The notes: generated by a model from the letters alone, not told the origin. Shown: positions 46,052 through 61,690, counted from the stretch's first letter. The stretch: 64,000 nt of DNA from Trematomus loennbergii (GCA_012861695.1 JAAOOA010000028.1:11634470-11698469), one strand, 5' to 3'. Numbers and translations are program-made.

Positions 46052-49000
46052 TCATTCCAGACTTGCTAACTTCAGGTTATAAAGCAGACCACTACAGAGA
46101 GAATAACAGAAAACCAATGAAGGTGCTGTGGGTATTCCCATTATCAAAACCCAGGTGTTCTTCCAGAGTTTCATGTACACCTGGTCTCCCACTTCAAGCT
46201 GCAGAGTCAAGCCGTTGGTTGCCGTCTCATGGCGGTTTCCAGCTGCATGGTTGTACACAATAACCATCTGCTCTCCATTCTTCATCAGGCCCAGCCCCAT
46301 TGGTTTAGATGAAAAAGTATGACCAGAGAAGCTGAAGTAATAGACTCCTTTGACAGGAGCAGTGAAAATACCTGGGGATGAAAAAGAGAGAAAGTTACTG
46401 TTAATCTGTTGTGCATTGAGCCTTAAGGCCCTGACACACCAAGCAGTCACCAGAGAACTCGCCGACGCCGACTGTTGCGTCGCCGTGTTCTCCTGCGTCT
46501 TGGCCATGTGTCTCACTGGAACACACCGCAAAGACTTCCGCCGAGCACGTACGAACTGCATGCGTGAGTGGCAATAACTCTCCTTACCAGCAGGCGGCGG
46601 TAGTGTGTATTCGTCATTCAAAAGAGGCAACAACCGGAAGACAGAGAAGAAGAACAGACTGCGTGATCTAAACAAACAATAGCGTGTGCGTTCCATTTTC
46701 ACTCTCGTCCATCGAAAACATGTTTCGTGCGGTACTGGAGCTATCAGCCATTGGAGTGTTGCTTGTGAAAACATTCTTAAGCAACCGTTTCGCTTCTCAT
46801 GCACTGTTTCGCTAAATGGTGTTCCCAACTCCCCTGATCTGAGAATCAACGCACTAGCCCACTGCGCCATAGCTGAATGTCCTCCTAGTGCACCATTGTG
46901 TTTTATTAAACCAAATATCTCTCAGAGGGGCGTGGGGAGTGGCTCCTTATTTTCATCTAAAGTAACAGACCCAGAATCATCACTTCTTAAACAGGGCTGA
47001 AACTGGATTATGGGATGCTACAATGATCTGTTTGGTATTTCGAGCCAAACACTTCAGAGACATGTTTTGTATATATCTGAGACCTATAATATGTTATTGG
47101 AAAAGAGTATAATAGGGGACCTTTAACACACATCATGTTGCTCAGTTTACCTGTTCCAGGGTTGTATGCGCCGGTGTTTGTGAAGACCTTCTTGTAGGTC
47201 AGTGTGATGTCAGCGTTGAAAGGTCCAACATCTCCAATGGGGCCTAAAGTTGCTCCAAATGCCACATGCTGACCTTGAAAGGTTACATAAAAACATTTTT
47301 GTTTAAAAAGTGTCATCAAGTTGAAAACAATGCAAGCCATAGGCCTACCTAAAATAAATGAAAACATAGTGTCCATTTACTTTATATTCTTACCTTGATC
47401 TGCCCTCAGATCCTCTACTTGTTTCTCAGTGTCTTTCAGTTTGGTCTTCAGGCTCTCTATGGTGTGAGGGAAGAGTGAAGAAAAGATCTCACATATCCAG
47501 ATACTGAAATAGACTAAATGCTCTGCCTCTCACACTGTACACTGCGGACACAGCAGACACACAGAGGTGCTCTCAGTCCCCCCACATTCATCCACTGTAT
47601 TATCTCCATTTAGCTAGATACGCTTAGGCCAATGAATTCAATATGTGTGCATCCACTTTGTGATTATTTCTATAAGGCTGGGTATTTGTATTCTAGGTGA
47701 AAGAAATGACTAACTTAATAAGACTTTACGCTGATCAGGCCTTAATGCTGATATCAAACTGAAATGTTTCCTTGGATACTGATGCTGTCTCCTCTCTGTC
47801 CTCCAGAAGGCAGGCAAGTACAACTGAGGAAAATAAAAGCTGTACAGTCCTATCAATATGCTTCCATTCAAGCAGCCTTTAATAAAGCATTTCAGGATTC
47901 TTTAAACTGCAGATCTGTGCTTACATAAACCAACCTCCTGTTAAATCCTGTGAACAAGTGTTTTTATAATTGAGACATAAAACAATAAATCATGAATAGT
48001 TCCTAGTGTGAAATCAATATATGTTTTGGATTTCGGATTGTAAACATTGGTGCGTCGATTATATATTGATTGTGTCTGATGTTATTTACACTGGTAGAAG
48101 ATCACATTTACTTAGTACAATGTTGAGGTACTTCCTATTTTATGCAACTTTATGCTTAATTTCTGAGTTAAATATTTAACTTTTTTCCTTTGCCTGGTTA
48201 TTTGACACTTTTCGTTACTTTGCAGATTAAGATGATTGATATAAAATATCAATCAACTAATCAATGATGATGTTTTATAATACATTAAGCTTCCCAGCAG
48301 TATTTATTCAAAATTACTCTACCTTAAACAGCTACAACATTAAAGTGATGAACACATGAATGCCTCAATAATTATAATCCAACAACATAATATAGATTTC
48401 TCTGAAACTGGCTATTCTGCCAAATGTATTCCTATTACTTTTTGTTATTTAATTTTTTATAAAGCTGATACTTTTATAATTTTCCTTCAGTCACATCGTG
48501 AATGACACAACCCATTTTCCGAGGGGTAAATTAAGTTAACAAGCCATATATAAAGTTTTATATAAATATATAGATACAATATTATGAAATAGGTTATCCT
48601 CCTAAATTAATTCTATAAGTATATTTTGATGCTAATTAATTTACACTTTTACTTATTTGAATTTGAATGCAGGACTTTTACTTGTAACAACGCACTTCTA
48701 CACTGTAGTTTTAGATTTTGTCTTGTAACATTTTAGTGCAGAAGTGAGAAGATAGTTTTTTGTTCTCATGTGTTTCTTGAAAAAGAGACATCATTGTCAA
48801 CAAAACCACCTGCTTGCGTATACTTCAACATTACAAGATTTTCTGCAGCATAAGGGTAATGCATTATACGAAATACCAACTACTGTGTTGAAAGATAAAT
48901 GCGATCATGAATCGTCTAAAAAATAGGTTTGTCTTTTCTTACCGGTCATCTGCTTGTGATCCATCAACTCTTTTTCAGTCTTTGTCAGTCTGGCCTCCAT

Positions 49001-49105
49001 CTCTTCAATTTTGTTGTCAATGTTTGTCCAAAGATAAGGGTTGAGTGCCTGGTACACAGGCAGGTAGAGGAGGCAAAGAGCCAATGCAGCAACCAAAGTC
49101 TTCAT
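46052..49105 (-). CDS. Type I secreted C1q-domain protein, altered C terminus (gene C)
   Basis: Exons 49105-48943 (163 nt), 47456-47394 (63), 47273-47151 (123) and 46371-46052 (320) give 222 aa. The product equals gene B up to KNTWVLI, then differs by one residue (3-bp indel) in the frameshifted tail ([11 protein letters not shown]). Signal peptide, coiled coil and C1q segments are as in gene B. The same loss of one T in the run before the expected Asp-Asn codons displaces the final strand of the C1q domain. Since B and C share it, it either predates their duplication or is a systematic homopolymer error. The last intron contains transposon DNA. Function is uncertain. Confidence 0.7.
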
Positions 49106-49142
49106 ATTTGAGTCTTGGTGGACCTGTACTAAATCAACAATG

Positions 49143-49151
49143 CTTTATATA
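49143..49151 (-). promoter_or_regulatory. TATA box of gene C
   Basis: Minus-strand TATATAAAG about 40 nt upstream of the ATG. Confidence 0.6.
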
Positions 49152-49214
49152 CCATCCCGAAGAGGAAATGTTCTTGCTCTTGCACAAGTTTTAGTAAGCT
49201 CACATACCTGGCTG

Positions 49215-50440
49215 CAGGGGCGGACTGGCCATCTGTAGAATCTGGAGAACCACAGAACGGCCGGTCCTCAAGGGCCGTTGACGGCCGGCCGGCCGGCCCT
49301 TTAAAACAATTGTTTAACGTCATCATTTAAGTTGCGCTGACGGCCTTTTTCTCATAGTGTTACTGTTTTAGTTACCATTTAAATATTGAATTCTATTTAT
49401 TACTTTTATTTTAAATCAAATCCACCTGTTTTAGATAATATATTTATTTTGAGGTTGATTTGCAGGTTGGTTGTTATTTGTATTGTTACTGTGTATTTTA
49501 TTATATTAACTACTATTTATTGCTATTTATAAAATACTGTTATGAACACTATACAATGTCTTTATTTTTGTAGATACCAGAATACATGACACAATGAATC
49601 TTTGTAATATATTTATGTTCTCTAGTTTAAATAATCATACCAGTATTTAAACAATGTATGCTGGTCACCTGGAATCCTGCTAAGCTTCCAGCATGGTATG
49701 TTTAATACTATTATTTATTAAACATAAACTGGTGATAGATGGATGCTGTTTTTTTTAGCTGGCCAGGATGGCTGGTTTAGCTGGTTTAGCTGGTTCAGCT
49801 GGTGCACCAGCTAAACCAGCCATCCTGGCCAGCTAAAGTGTCCAAAACCCCTCTAAACCAGCCAGTCTGGTCAACTCAGTTGGTCAGGTTGGTTGACCAG
49901 CCTGACCAGCTAAGTTGGTCGACGCTGTTTTTTTCAGCAGGGTAGACGCCGCGGCAGACAGGGAGAATGAAAAAACATGGATAAAAATCAGAGAAAACGA
50001 AAAGAAAAAGGTGGGGCTGAGAAGGCAAGAGAAAAAAAGGTGAAGTCACTCGCAGGTGAAGCATATAAATGTCGCAAATTGACAGACCTTTTTGGCAGCT
50101 GCGCTGCTACAAGCACTATCATCAGCAGAACAAGTGCAAGATAATGAAGAGAATGATGAGGGCGCGAGTTCAGATATACAGCCAGCCTCCTGCGTTCATG
50201 ATGAGGGACAGAGAGTTGAGATGGTGGAAGAACCAGCTCAACTGGCACATACAAGTGCAGGGCAAGAGCAAGAAGTGGATGACAATTATCCCTTGAACTG
50301 CATGAATGCAGCCTAATAAACAGCTGATTTCTAATAACTAATAGTACTGTATTTTTTTTTCTGATGCCCCCCCGTTCACATTTCATGTGGCCGGACTGGG
50401 TCAGTTTCCAGGGCTGAATTCTAGTCCCAGTCCGCCCCTG
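49215..50440 (+). mobile_element. hAT element, unit C copy
   Basis: Same element as in unit B, with CCTGGCTG duplicated at 49207-49214 and 50441-50448. The transposase N-terminal piece is at 49977-50144. It was copied with the unit, not independently inserted. Confidence 0.85.
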
Positions 50441-50495
50441 CCTGGCTGCATTCCATTTTTCGCCCAGCCTGGGTCCTTCCGCACTATAAACAGGA

Positions 50496-51549
50496 GCTGC
50501 GTTTCACTTCTCTTATTTTTCATTTCCTCGCTCCTCGGTCTCGGTCTCACCGGAAGTTGATTTGTCTGGCCATCTTGAGTAGCGTCCCAATGGCCTTCTT
50601 TTTGCCGGAGGACCGAGGATCGAGGAGCGAGGAGCGATAATGGAGGAGCTATAATCGAGGAACCACCAGACCATCCTTCGATGAAATCCTCAGATACTCG
50701 CCCCGCCCCCTTACTGTGTATCGCTCACTGATTGGACGATGCAGCGCATGCAATGATCTGATGCTTCTTGACATGAGAGCAGTTTCCCAGCGGAGTGAAG
50801 AAAACACATGAAACTCACGGGACTCACTCCTCAGTTCATACAGTGTTTTGTTTCAATGAATGCATCATTCAGTTACAAATATGTGATATATCTGAACAAC
50901 AAAGTGGACAAAAATCATTTCATTCATTTATTGGAAACATTTTCGTGATCGCTTTTTTCGTTTTACATTTTCATTTATTGTCATTTCCATTCAGTCAGTC
51001 ATTCAGTGCTATTTAACATGTTAATTTGCTACATATCCACACAAACAAACTAAGTGTGCAATCCAATGAATGTTAATCTAACTGGGTTTTGATAGATAAC
51101 ATATCTCTTTTTCTTCTCTCAATTCTTTTATTTATATTGTGCACTCTAATCAATATTAATCAAACTAATATTCGTTTATACATTTTAAGAATGGCGTTTA
51201 TCTTTTTTGAGAATTAGTTCTTATTTGATTTTATTTATTTGGGTCTACAACAGATGATACAAATGTTTGTGTCAGTAAATGTGTACTAACAGAGGCGGGG
51301 TGTTTGTGAAAATAACGGGGACAGAGCTGGCTGCTGTCAGACGATCAGCTGTGCGGCGTCATCACAAACGGACGTCGCTTCACGTGACGCTCCGGGGGAA
51401 AGGACGTCCCATTGCTCTTAAAACTCATTTCCCTGCTTCTCGTGGTTTCCTTGCGTCTCTCCATGCTTCCCTGGTGGGAGGGACTAGTCGCAGGGAAACG
51501 ACGCAAGTGAGGGACGCAAGGAATCCATTTAACCGAAGTGAAACGCAGC
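50496..51549. mobile_element. Element E1, unit C
   Basis: Same as 42139-43193 with a few single-base indels. Confidence 0.65.
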
Positions 51550-52378
51550 CATTGTTGGCAGAACCCCACGGCGGTGTCGCCTTTTGAGTTGCATAAATAA
51601 ATGTGCCGTTGCTTAACGGAAATCCACGTGCCGTGCGTCTCCCTCTCTTCTGTTGTGGCCTGCGAGCCGGTCGTAACACACACAAAGACGGAAATGCCAC
51701 TTTAATTTACCAGAAAATAAAAAGCGTTTTTCCTATCATCTGATGAATCATAACAAATAAACTGATAACAAGAATATGATAAGAGAGTAGCTGGCCAAAG
51801 GTGTCTTTGTTTATTACCTTATTTACCTTTGTCAAAACAATCATTGTTTTGTATTAGCCATCTTCTTTTTGCATTAGAGATAAGGAAAGGCTGGCTAGAC
51901 ACTTCTATATTTCAGCATTAGTCATTAAAACTGTATCCTCAACTAATTGCCTTTGCAACTTGCCTCATTCAAATTCACCGAACACAAATATAAAGGCAAC
52001 ACTTTTGTTTATGCTCCTATTTGTCATGAGCTATCTACACAAAAGGCCAGCAGGATCATATGACACTGGCTGTTCTTCTATGAGCTGTTTGGACGCAAAT
52101 CCAGAGACAGAAATGGTCACATTCAGACAAATTCTCTAATTTCCCTAAAAATAATGCCATATTGTCACTGCTGGAACTTCTCCCCCATAAACACCTTCTC
52201 TCATGTAGACTATTGAAGAGCTTTTGTGTCTTACTTGTTAACCACATGAACTCAGACCTATGTGACAGCTGACAATGCACACACTCAGTCTGACCCCAGC
52301 AGCAAGAATATGAAGAATTGTGGAAGTAAGTCTTTCATTGTGTGCTGTACATAGAGCTTGACTGAGGTTTTAGTTAAA

Positions 52379-53103
52379 TAGTCTGTAACTGCTGACGAAG
52401 CCGTAAAGGGAAAAAAGCTTGCTTCTTCACAAGAAATAACTCTTTAGATGGCATGCTGCTATCATGATAAGCTTACAATGACACCATTACCACTTCTTAT
52501 AGTTTTCACTCAATATGCTTTCGCTGGTTAACACATTTTACCCCACCTGTCTGTCAACTTCAATGAAATGGACTTGCTCAATTTCTTTTAGAATTTATAT
52601 TAAAATATACCAATCGCCAGTGGGATAATGTAACTAAGTAGATTAACTTAACTACTGTATTTAAGTACAATTTTGAGGTACTTGTACTTTACTTGACTAT
52701 TTCAATGTTATGCTACTTTGTACTTCTACTCCACAATTCAGAGGTAAATAGTGTACTTTTACTCCACTACATGTATTATGTCCTTTAATTGCTTTAAAGA
52801 TTTTGATTAATAATGTGAAATATAAACACACTTAATAAGACTTTAGTTTCACCTGGAGTAAATTCACAAGCTACCCTGCTTTGCCAGCTTTGATAAACAC
52901 ATTGATGCATCAATAAGTATAATCAAAACATATAATATATATCATTTTGAAATGGACCAATCTGCATAATAAGTACTTTCATATTTGTTATGCTAATACT
53001 TTTGTACTTTAACTTGAGTAACATTTTGAATGCAGGACTTTTACTTGTGTATTATTCCTACACTCTGGTACTTTTACTCAAGTACAAGATCTAAGTACTT
53101 CTA
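52379..53103. repeat. Start of a further array unit (unit D), truncated by gap
   Basis: It matches the first 725 bp of units B and C and stops at the gap, inside the end of the AGTACTT repeat. At least one more unit start therefore exists. Confidence 0.9.
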
Positions 53104-53203
53104 NNNNNNNNNNNNNNNNNNNNNNNNNNNNNNNNNNNNNNNNNNNNNNNNNNNNNNNNNNNNNNNNNNNNNNNNNNNNNNNNNNNNNNNNNNNNNNNNN
53201 NNN
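53104..53203. other. Assembly gap of 100 N
   Basis: Exactly 100 Ns, a conventional placeholder. The true distance between unit D and the satellite is unknown. Confidence 0.98.
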
Positions 53204-56200
53204 CACATCACATGGAACACACACAACACATGGAACACACACACATCAATGGCACACACATCACATGGAATACACACATCACATGGAATACACACAACAC
53301 ATGGAACACACATCACATGGAATACCACATCACATGGAATACACAACACATGGAACACACATCACATGGAACACACACATCACATGAACACACACATCAC
53401 ATGGAACACACACATCACATGGAACACATGGAACACACACAACACATGGAACACACACATCACATGGAACACACACATCACATGGAACACACACAACACA
53501 TGGAACCACACAACACATGGAACACACACAACACATGGAAACACACATCACATGGAACACACACACACATGGAACACACAGATCACATGGAACACACACA
53601 CACATGGAACACATGGAACACACACATCACATGGAACACACACATCAATGGACACACACATCACATGGAACACATGGAATACACACATCACATGGAATAC
53701 ACACATCCATGGAACACACACAACACATGGAACACACACAACACATGGAACACACACATATCACATGGAACACACACATCACATGGAACAAATCACATGG
53801 AACCACACATCACATGGAACACACACAACACATGGAACACACACATCACATGGAACAAACAACACATGGAACACACACATCACATGGAACACACACTCAC
53901 ATGGAACACATGGAACACACACATCACATGGACACACACATCACATGGAACACACACAAACACATGGAACACTCACATCACATGGAACACCACATCACAT
54001 GGAACACACACATCACATGGAACACACACACATGGAACACACACAACACATGGAACACATGGAACACACACATCACATGGAACACACACAACACATGGAA
54101 CACACACACATCACATGGAACACACACATCACATGAACACACACACATCATGGAACACACACAACACACACATCACATGGAACACACACAACACATGGAA
54201 CACACACATCACATGGAACACACACATCACATGAATACACACAACACATGGAACACACACATCACATGGAACACACACATCACTGGAACACACACATCAC
54301 ATGGAACACACACATCACATGGAACACACACAACACATGGAACACACACACATCACATGGAACACCACATCACATGGAACACACACAACACACACATCAC
54401 ATGGAACACACACAACACATGGACACACACATCACATGGACACACACATCACATGGAATACACACATCACATGAAACAGACAACAGATGGAACACACACA
54501 TCACATGGAACACGCACATCACATGGAACACACACAACACATGGAACACACACAACACATGGAACACATGGAACACACACATCACATGGAACACACACAC
54601 ACATGGAACACACACACATCACATGGAACACACACATCACATGGAACACCACAACATCACATGGAACACACACAACACACATCACATGGAACACACAACA
54701 CATGGAACACACACATCACATGGAACACACACATCACATGGAATACCACAACACATGGAACACACATCATCAGAATGAACATCACAAGGCACACACATCA
54801 CATGGAACCACATCACATGGAACACACACAACACATGAACACACACACATCACATGGAACACACACACATCGCATGGAACACACACAACACACACATCAC
54901 ATGGAACACACACAACACATGGAACACACACATCACATGGAACACACACATCACATGGAATACACACATCACATGAAAACAGACACACATGGAACACAAC
55001 ACATCACATGGAACACACACATCAAATGGATCACACACAACACATGGAACACACACAACACATGGACACACCATAACACAATGCACACATCACATGGAAC
55101 AACACACACAACATGGAACACACACAACACATGGAACACACATATCACATGGAACACACACAACACACACATCACATGGAAGACACACAAAACATGGAAC
55201 ACACACATCACATGGAATACACACTTCACATGGAATACACACAACACATGGAACACACATCACATGGAATACACACATCACATGGAACAAACAACATGGA
55301 AACACACATCACATGGAACACACACATCACATGGAACACACACATCACATGGAACACACCATCACATGGAACACATGGAACACACACAACACATGGAACA
55401 CACATCACATGGAACACACACATCACATGGACACAAACAACACATGGAACACACACACACACATGGAAACACACAACACATGGAACACACACATCACATG
55501 GAACACACACAACACATGGAACACACACATCACATGGACACACACATCACATGGAACACATGGAACACACACATCACATGGAACACACACATCACATGGA
55601 ACACACACATCACATGGAACAAATGGAACACAACACATCACATGGAACACACAACACATGGAACACACACAACACATGGAACACACATCACATGGAACAC
55701 ACACATCACATGGAACAACACACAACACATGGAACACACACAACACATGGAACACACACAACACATGGAACACACACATCACATGGAACACACACAACCA
55801 CACATCACATGGAAGACACACATCACATGGAACACACACAACACATGGAACACACACAACACATGGATACATACATCACATGGAACACACACAACACATG
55901 GAACACACACAACACATGGAACACACACATCACATGGAACACACACAACACATGGACACACACAACACATGGAACACACACATCACATGGAATACACACA
56001 TCACATGGAACACCAACACATGGAACACACATCACATGGAATACACACATCACATGGAATACACACAACACATGGAACACACATCACATGGAACAACACA
56101 CACATACATGGAACACACACATCACATGGAACACACACATCACATGGACACATGGAACACACACATCACATGGAACACACATCACATGGAACACACACAT

Positions 56201-59200
56201 CACATGGAACACATGGAATACACACATCACATGGAATACACCATCACATGAACACACACAAACACTGGAACACACACAACACATGGAACACCACACATCA
56301 CATGAACACACACATCACATGGAACACACACAACACACATGGAACACACACAACACATGGAACACACACAACACATGGAACAACACATCACATGGAACAC
56401 ACACAACACATGGAACACACACATCACATGGAACACACACATCACATGGAACACATGGAACACACACATCACATGGAACACACACATCACATGGAACACA
56501 CACATCACATGGAACACATGGAATACACACATCACATGGAATACACATATCACATGGAACACACACAACACATGGAACACACACAACACATGGAACACAC
56601 ACACATCACATGGAACACACACATCACATGGACACATCACATGGAACACACACATCACATGGAACACACACATCACATGGAACACACACAACACATGGAA
56701 CACACACATCACATGGAACAAACAACACTGGAACACACAACATCACATGGAACACACACATCACATGGAACACACACATCACATGGAACACACACATCAC
56801 ATGGAACACACACAACACATGGAACACTCACATCACATGGAACACCACATCACATGGAACACACACATCACATGGAACACACACAACACATGGAACACAC
56901 ACACACATGGAACACATGAACACACACATCACATGGAACCACACAACACATGGAACACACACACATCACATGGAACACACACATCACATGGAACACACAC
57001 ACATCACATGGAACACACACAACACACACATCACATGGAACACACCAACACAGGAACACACACATCACATGGAACACACACATCACATGGAATACACACA
57101 TCACATGGAATACACACATCACATGGAACAAACAACACATGGAACACACATCACATGGAACACACACATCACATGGAACACACACACACATGGAACACAC
57201 ATCACATGGAACACACCATCACATGGAACACACACATCACATGGAACACACACAACACACACATCACATGGAACACACACATCACATGGAACACACACAA
57301 TACATGGAACACACACAACACATGGAACACACAAACACATGGAACACACACATCACATGGAACACACACAACACATGGAACACACACATCACATGGAACA
57401 CACACATCACATGGAACACATGGAACACACACATCACATGGAACACACACATCACATGGAACACACACATCACATGGAACACATGGAATACACACATCAC
57501 ATGGAATACACACATCACATGGAACACCACAACACATGGAACCACACATCACATGGAACACACAACACATGGAACACACACATCACATGGAACACAACAC
57601 TCACATGGAACACACACATCACATGGAACCACACACAACACATGGAACACACACACAACACATGGAACACACACATCACATGGAAACAAACAACACATGG
57701 AACACTCACATCACATGGAATACACACATCACATGGAACACCATGGAACACACACAACACATGGAACCACACATCACATGGAACACACACATCACATGGA
57801 CACACACACACATGGATCACACACAACACATGGAACACTCACATCACATGGAATACACACATCACATGGAACACATGGAACACACACAACACATGGAACA
57901 CACACACATCACATGAAACACACATCACATGGAACACACACAACACACACATCACATGAACACACACATCACATGGAACACACACAACACACACATCACA
58001 TGGAAGACACACAACACATGGAAACACAATCACATCACATGGAACACACACATCACATGGATACACACACACATGGAACACACATCACATGGAATACACA
58101 CATCACATGGAACAAACAACACATGGAACACACTCACATGGAACACACACATCACATGAACACACACATCACATGGAACAAACACATCACATGGAACACA
58201 TGGAACACACACATCCATGGAACACACACATCACATGGAACACACACATCACATGGAACACACACATCACATGGAACACATACAACATGGAACACACATC
58301 ACATGGAACACACACATCACATGGAACACACACAACACATGGAACCCACACATCACATGGAACACACACATCACATGGAACACACACAACACACACACAT
58401 CACATGGAACACACACATCACATGGACACACACATCACATGGAATACACACATCACATGGAACAAACACACATGGAACACACACATCACATGGAACCACA
58501 CATCCATGGAACACACACATCACATGGAACACACACAACACACACATCACATGGAACACACACATCACATGGAACACACACAACACATGGAACACACAAC
58601 ACATGGAACACACACAACACATGGAACACACACATCACATGGAACACACACAACACATGGACACACACATCACATGGAACACCACATCACATGGAACACA
58701 TGGAACACACATCACATGGAACACACACATCACATGAACACACACATCACATGGAACACATGGAATACACACATCACATGGAACACCACACAACACTGGA
58801 ACACACACAACACATGGAACACACACACATCACATGGACACACACATCACATGGAACACACACAACACATGGAACACACACATCACATGGAACACACACA
58901 ACACATGGAACACACACTCACATGGAACAACACATCACATGGAAACACACACATCACATGGAACACACACACACAACACTGGAACACACACATCACATGG
59001 AACAAACAACACATGGAACACACACATCACATGGAACACACACATCACATGGAACACACACATCACATGGAACACATGGAACACACACCATCACATGGAA
59101 CACACACATCACATGGAACACACACATCACATGGAACACACACAACACATGGAACACACACATCACATGGAACACACACATCACATGGAACACACACAAC

Positions 59201-59328
59201 ACATGGAAACACCATCACATGGAACACACACAACACATGGAACACTCACATCACATGGAATACACACATCACATGGAACCATGGAACACACACACACATG
59301 GAACACACACATCACATGGAACACACAT
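53204..59328. repeat. 18-bp satellite array (about 6.1 kb, roughly 340 monomers)
   Basis: The monomer is CATCACATGGAACACACA, with a common variant CAACACATGGAACACACA. Shorter 9-11-bp 'ggaacacat' half-units, GGAATACACA variants and AACAAACAACACATGG variants are interspersed. Because 18 is divisible by three, several frames stay open for hundreds of codons on both strands; these are not genes. The left edge abuts the gap. The right edge passes into unique DNA at 'acacattggcttttaaat'. Confidence 0.97.
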
Positions 59329-61690
59329 TGGCTTTTAAATAGTTACGAGGCTTAAGACAATGGTACACATTTGTCTAGCATAAACTGTGTGAACTTATTG
59401 TTAGCAACCAAGCCATAAAGAGCTTTTTCACCTTTTCAATAAACAATGCTCAATCAAGCGAGAAGTAAACAAAACTATTATTAGAAAAAAGAAAGAAGAA
59501 TGGGGAGTCATGGTGCTTATTTTGTAAGACCTCAAAAAAGAAAATATTGCAAAGTGTTTCAAATTAACAGTCACATCTCAAGCTAAAAGCCAAGTGATAG
59601 CTAAGTGCATTATTTCTTAAGACATACAATACTGTATGGTACCCTTCAATAAAATATTTGCATGAAAAATTTGTAATTCTAAATGACTCCATTGTTTAGT
59701 CTGTCACAGTCAACTACAATCCAATGAGGTTAGATTGTACAATGAAACTGCAACTTATCGACTAATAATAGAAAACAATATGTATTGAAAAATAAAACAT
59801 ATACATTCTTAATATGAGGCTGGACTCTGTGAACATGGATGCATTCAATAAGCATCTTTAGGATTTTTAGGACATTATTTCCTGCTGCCAAACTGTTTGC
59901 AAAATATAAATGAAGGCCACATACAGGTGCTTATCTCTCTGACCTCTATTAAGGAAAGACACAGTATTGTGCAAAAAGATACAGGGTCAGAGGAGGCTAA
60001 ATAAAAATTGTTCAAACAATTGTTAAAATATGATTATATTCCTTCAAGACATTATGTTCATGCATACAGAAATATCAATCTATTAAATAAGCAGCTCCCT
60101 GGGGATGTTAATTTCTTTATGAGTTAAAATCATTCTGTGCTATGATTGTAGGGAATGATACAGTCCAGATCTGTGTTAATATCTTGAGAGAATAATGTAA
60201 CACTTCATTACATTGCGATTAGGAACTGCAACAAGAGTGATTCAAATGTGATTAGAGGATGCTTATAGGTTTGTGTTGTTCTCATTACGTTATTAATGGT
60301 TTTGACATGGCCCAGGGCTGACTAATCTGGTTTACCTTAGAGCTTTTAGTCTTTGCGTATTAAAGCATGCAGCTGCTAGGCCATAATCACAAAGTTAATT
60401 GGGGAGATATAATTTAAACATCATTTATTTTTCTTAAATGACTAATAATAATGTTAGATTAAGGGGTTTCTTTGTATCATGTATAGTGCTAAAGGTGAGT
60501 GTGAGATTCTCCCTAAATAAATCTCATCGTCTTCATCTCTTTAGGATAAATATGTAATTTGCTTTATGACTTACAGTTCTTGCAACTAAAATACACGCAA
60601 ATCTCAAGTGTTTCAGATTTGCCATATTTAGACAACTTAAACTACTCTGTTATCTTTGCCGCTCAGTTATTGTTTGCATTTAAACAAGATGTCGCTCGTC
60701 TGGAACTTTGCAAGTCGGTGGTTTAGAGAAATCCTAAAATCCAAACAAATCTGTTGTCTTCATCTGTCTTCACAATCTGTTGATAATGTCAAATTTTGTT
60801 TATGTTTAAATTAACATTTGCAAAAAAAAGTACATTTACTTGAACATTTCCACTTGTTTCACGCCGACAGAAATGTGAGGTCCCTGTGTTTGTCAGATTC
60901 TACTGGTTTACATTTACACTTGTCTGAGGCTTTCCAAGGTCTGACTGAGATCAGCTCAGTCTCTCAGCCTCCGCAGAATAAACAGAGCACATGAAGTGGG
61001 GTTGTGTTCTTTGACCCTGTGATTTTTCATTAGAAAAACAAGACTTCAGTCTCTGTTGCTATATGGATTCAGTTGTGAAACATGACACAAATATATTTTC
61101 CCTGCATAGCTAAGCTAAGCATCATCTAACATATCGCAGAGAGCTTAGTATGTTCAAAGTAAGAAATTAACACCCAACAGTTTGCCTCTGCTGTTAAGAT
61201 TTGGAAACACGAAAGGATGACGAGCAAAAAAGGATGTTGTAGGTGTGGATTTTTGCTATGAGAAGGTTTATGCCTGGAGCTGTAACTGAATATTCATCTA
61301 CAGAGTCTTGCATTATCAATGGTGACAGAAACGAATGGAGATGCAGAAACCTGTAGCTTCTGTGAAATTCAGTAGATCCTGCGCCCTAGACATCTTTAAC
61401 TCCACAGCAGGATTGAGCACAGTGCTGTGTCTCAATGTGGATCTTGACAGGTGTCATAGTTGCACTGTGAACACTTGCACAGTGTCTGAATTTCGACCGT
61501 GTTGTTGTTTCAAATGTCACATGACTGCTGTGCCCTCGTCAAAAGTGATGAACATCGCTGTTAGCTAGCTAGTAATTTGGCTTGGCTTCCTATTTTGTAT
61601 GGACATGCTTTTATTTTGAAGAAGAGTTAGCGCTGTTGACAGGAAGTTGTTGTTGCTATGGAAACAACGTGAAGGACAAAAGAGCGGAGA
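59329..61690. other. Unique AT-rich DNA after the satellite
   Basis: No C1q exon, repeat family or RNA gene was recognised. Short open frames only (for example 61335-61568), without domains or splice support. Confidence 0.5.

Larger units (their letters stand above)
44023..52378. repeat. Tandem array unit C (8356 bp)
   Basis: Nearly identical to unit B across its whole length, with the same gene and insertions. Small indels include 'cgcccctt' against 'cgccccctt' and 'gtctgcgcc' against 'gtctggcc'. Confidence 0.95.

Noticed and set aside
53204..59328. CRISPR-like array
   Set aside because: Monomers are contiguous with no unique spacers, in a vertebrate context; it is a satellite.
53030..59355. 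Very long open frames (up to 948 codons) rich in Thr-His-Met-Glu-Trp, and antisense Cys-Val-Pro frames
   Set aside because: They are translations of an 18-bp satellite whose unit is divisible by three, open in several frames on both strands, with no codon bias, splice or promoter signals. Some also run through the N gap.
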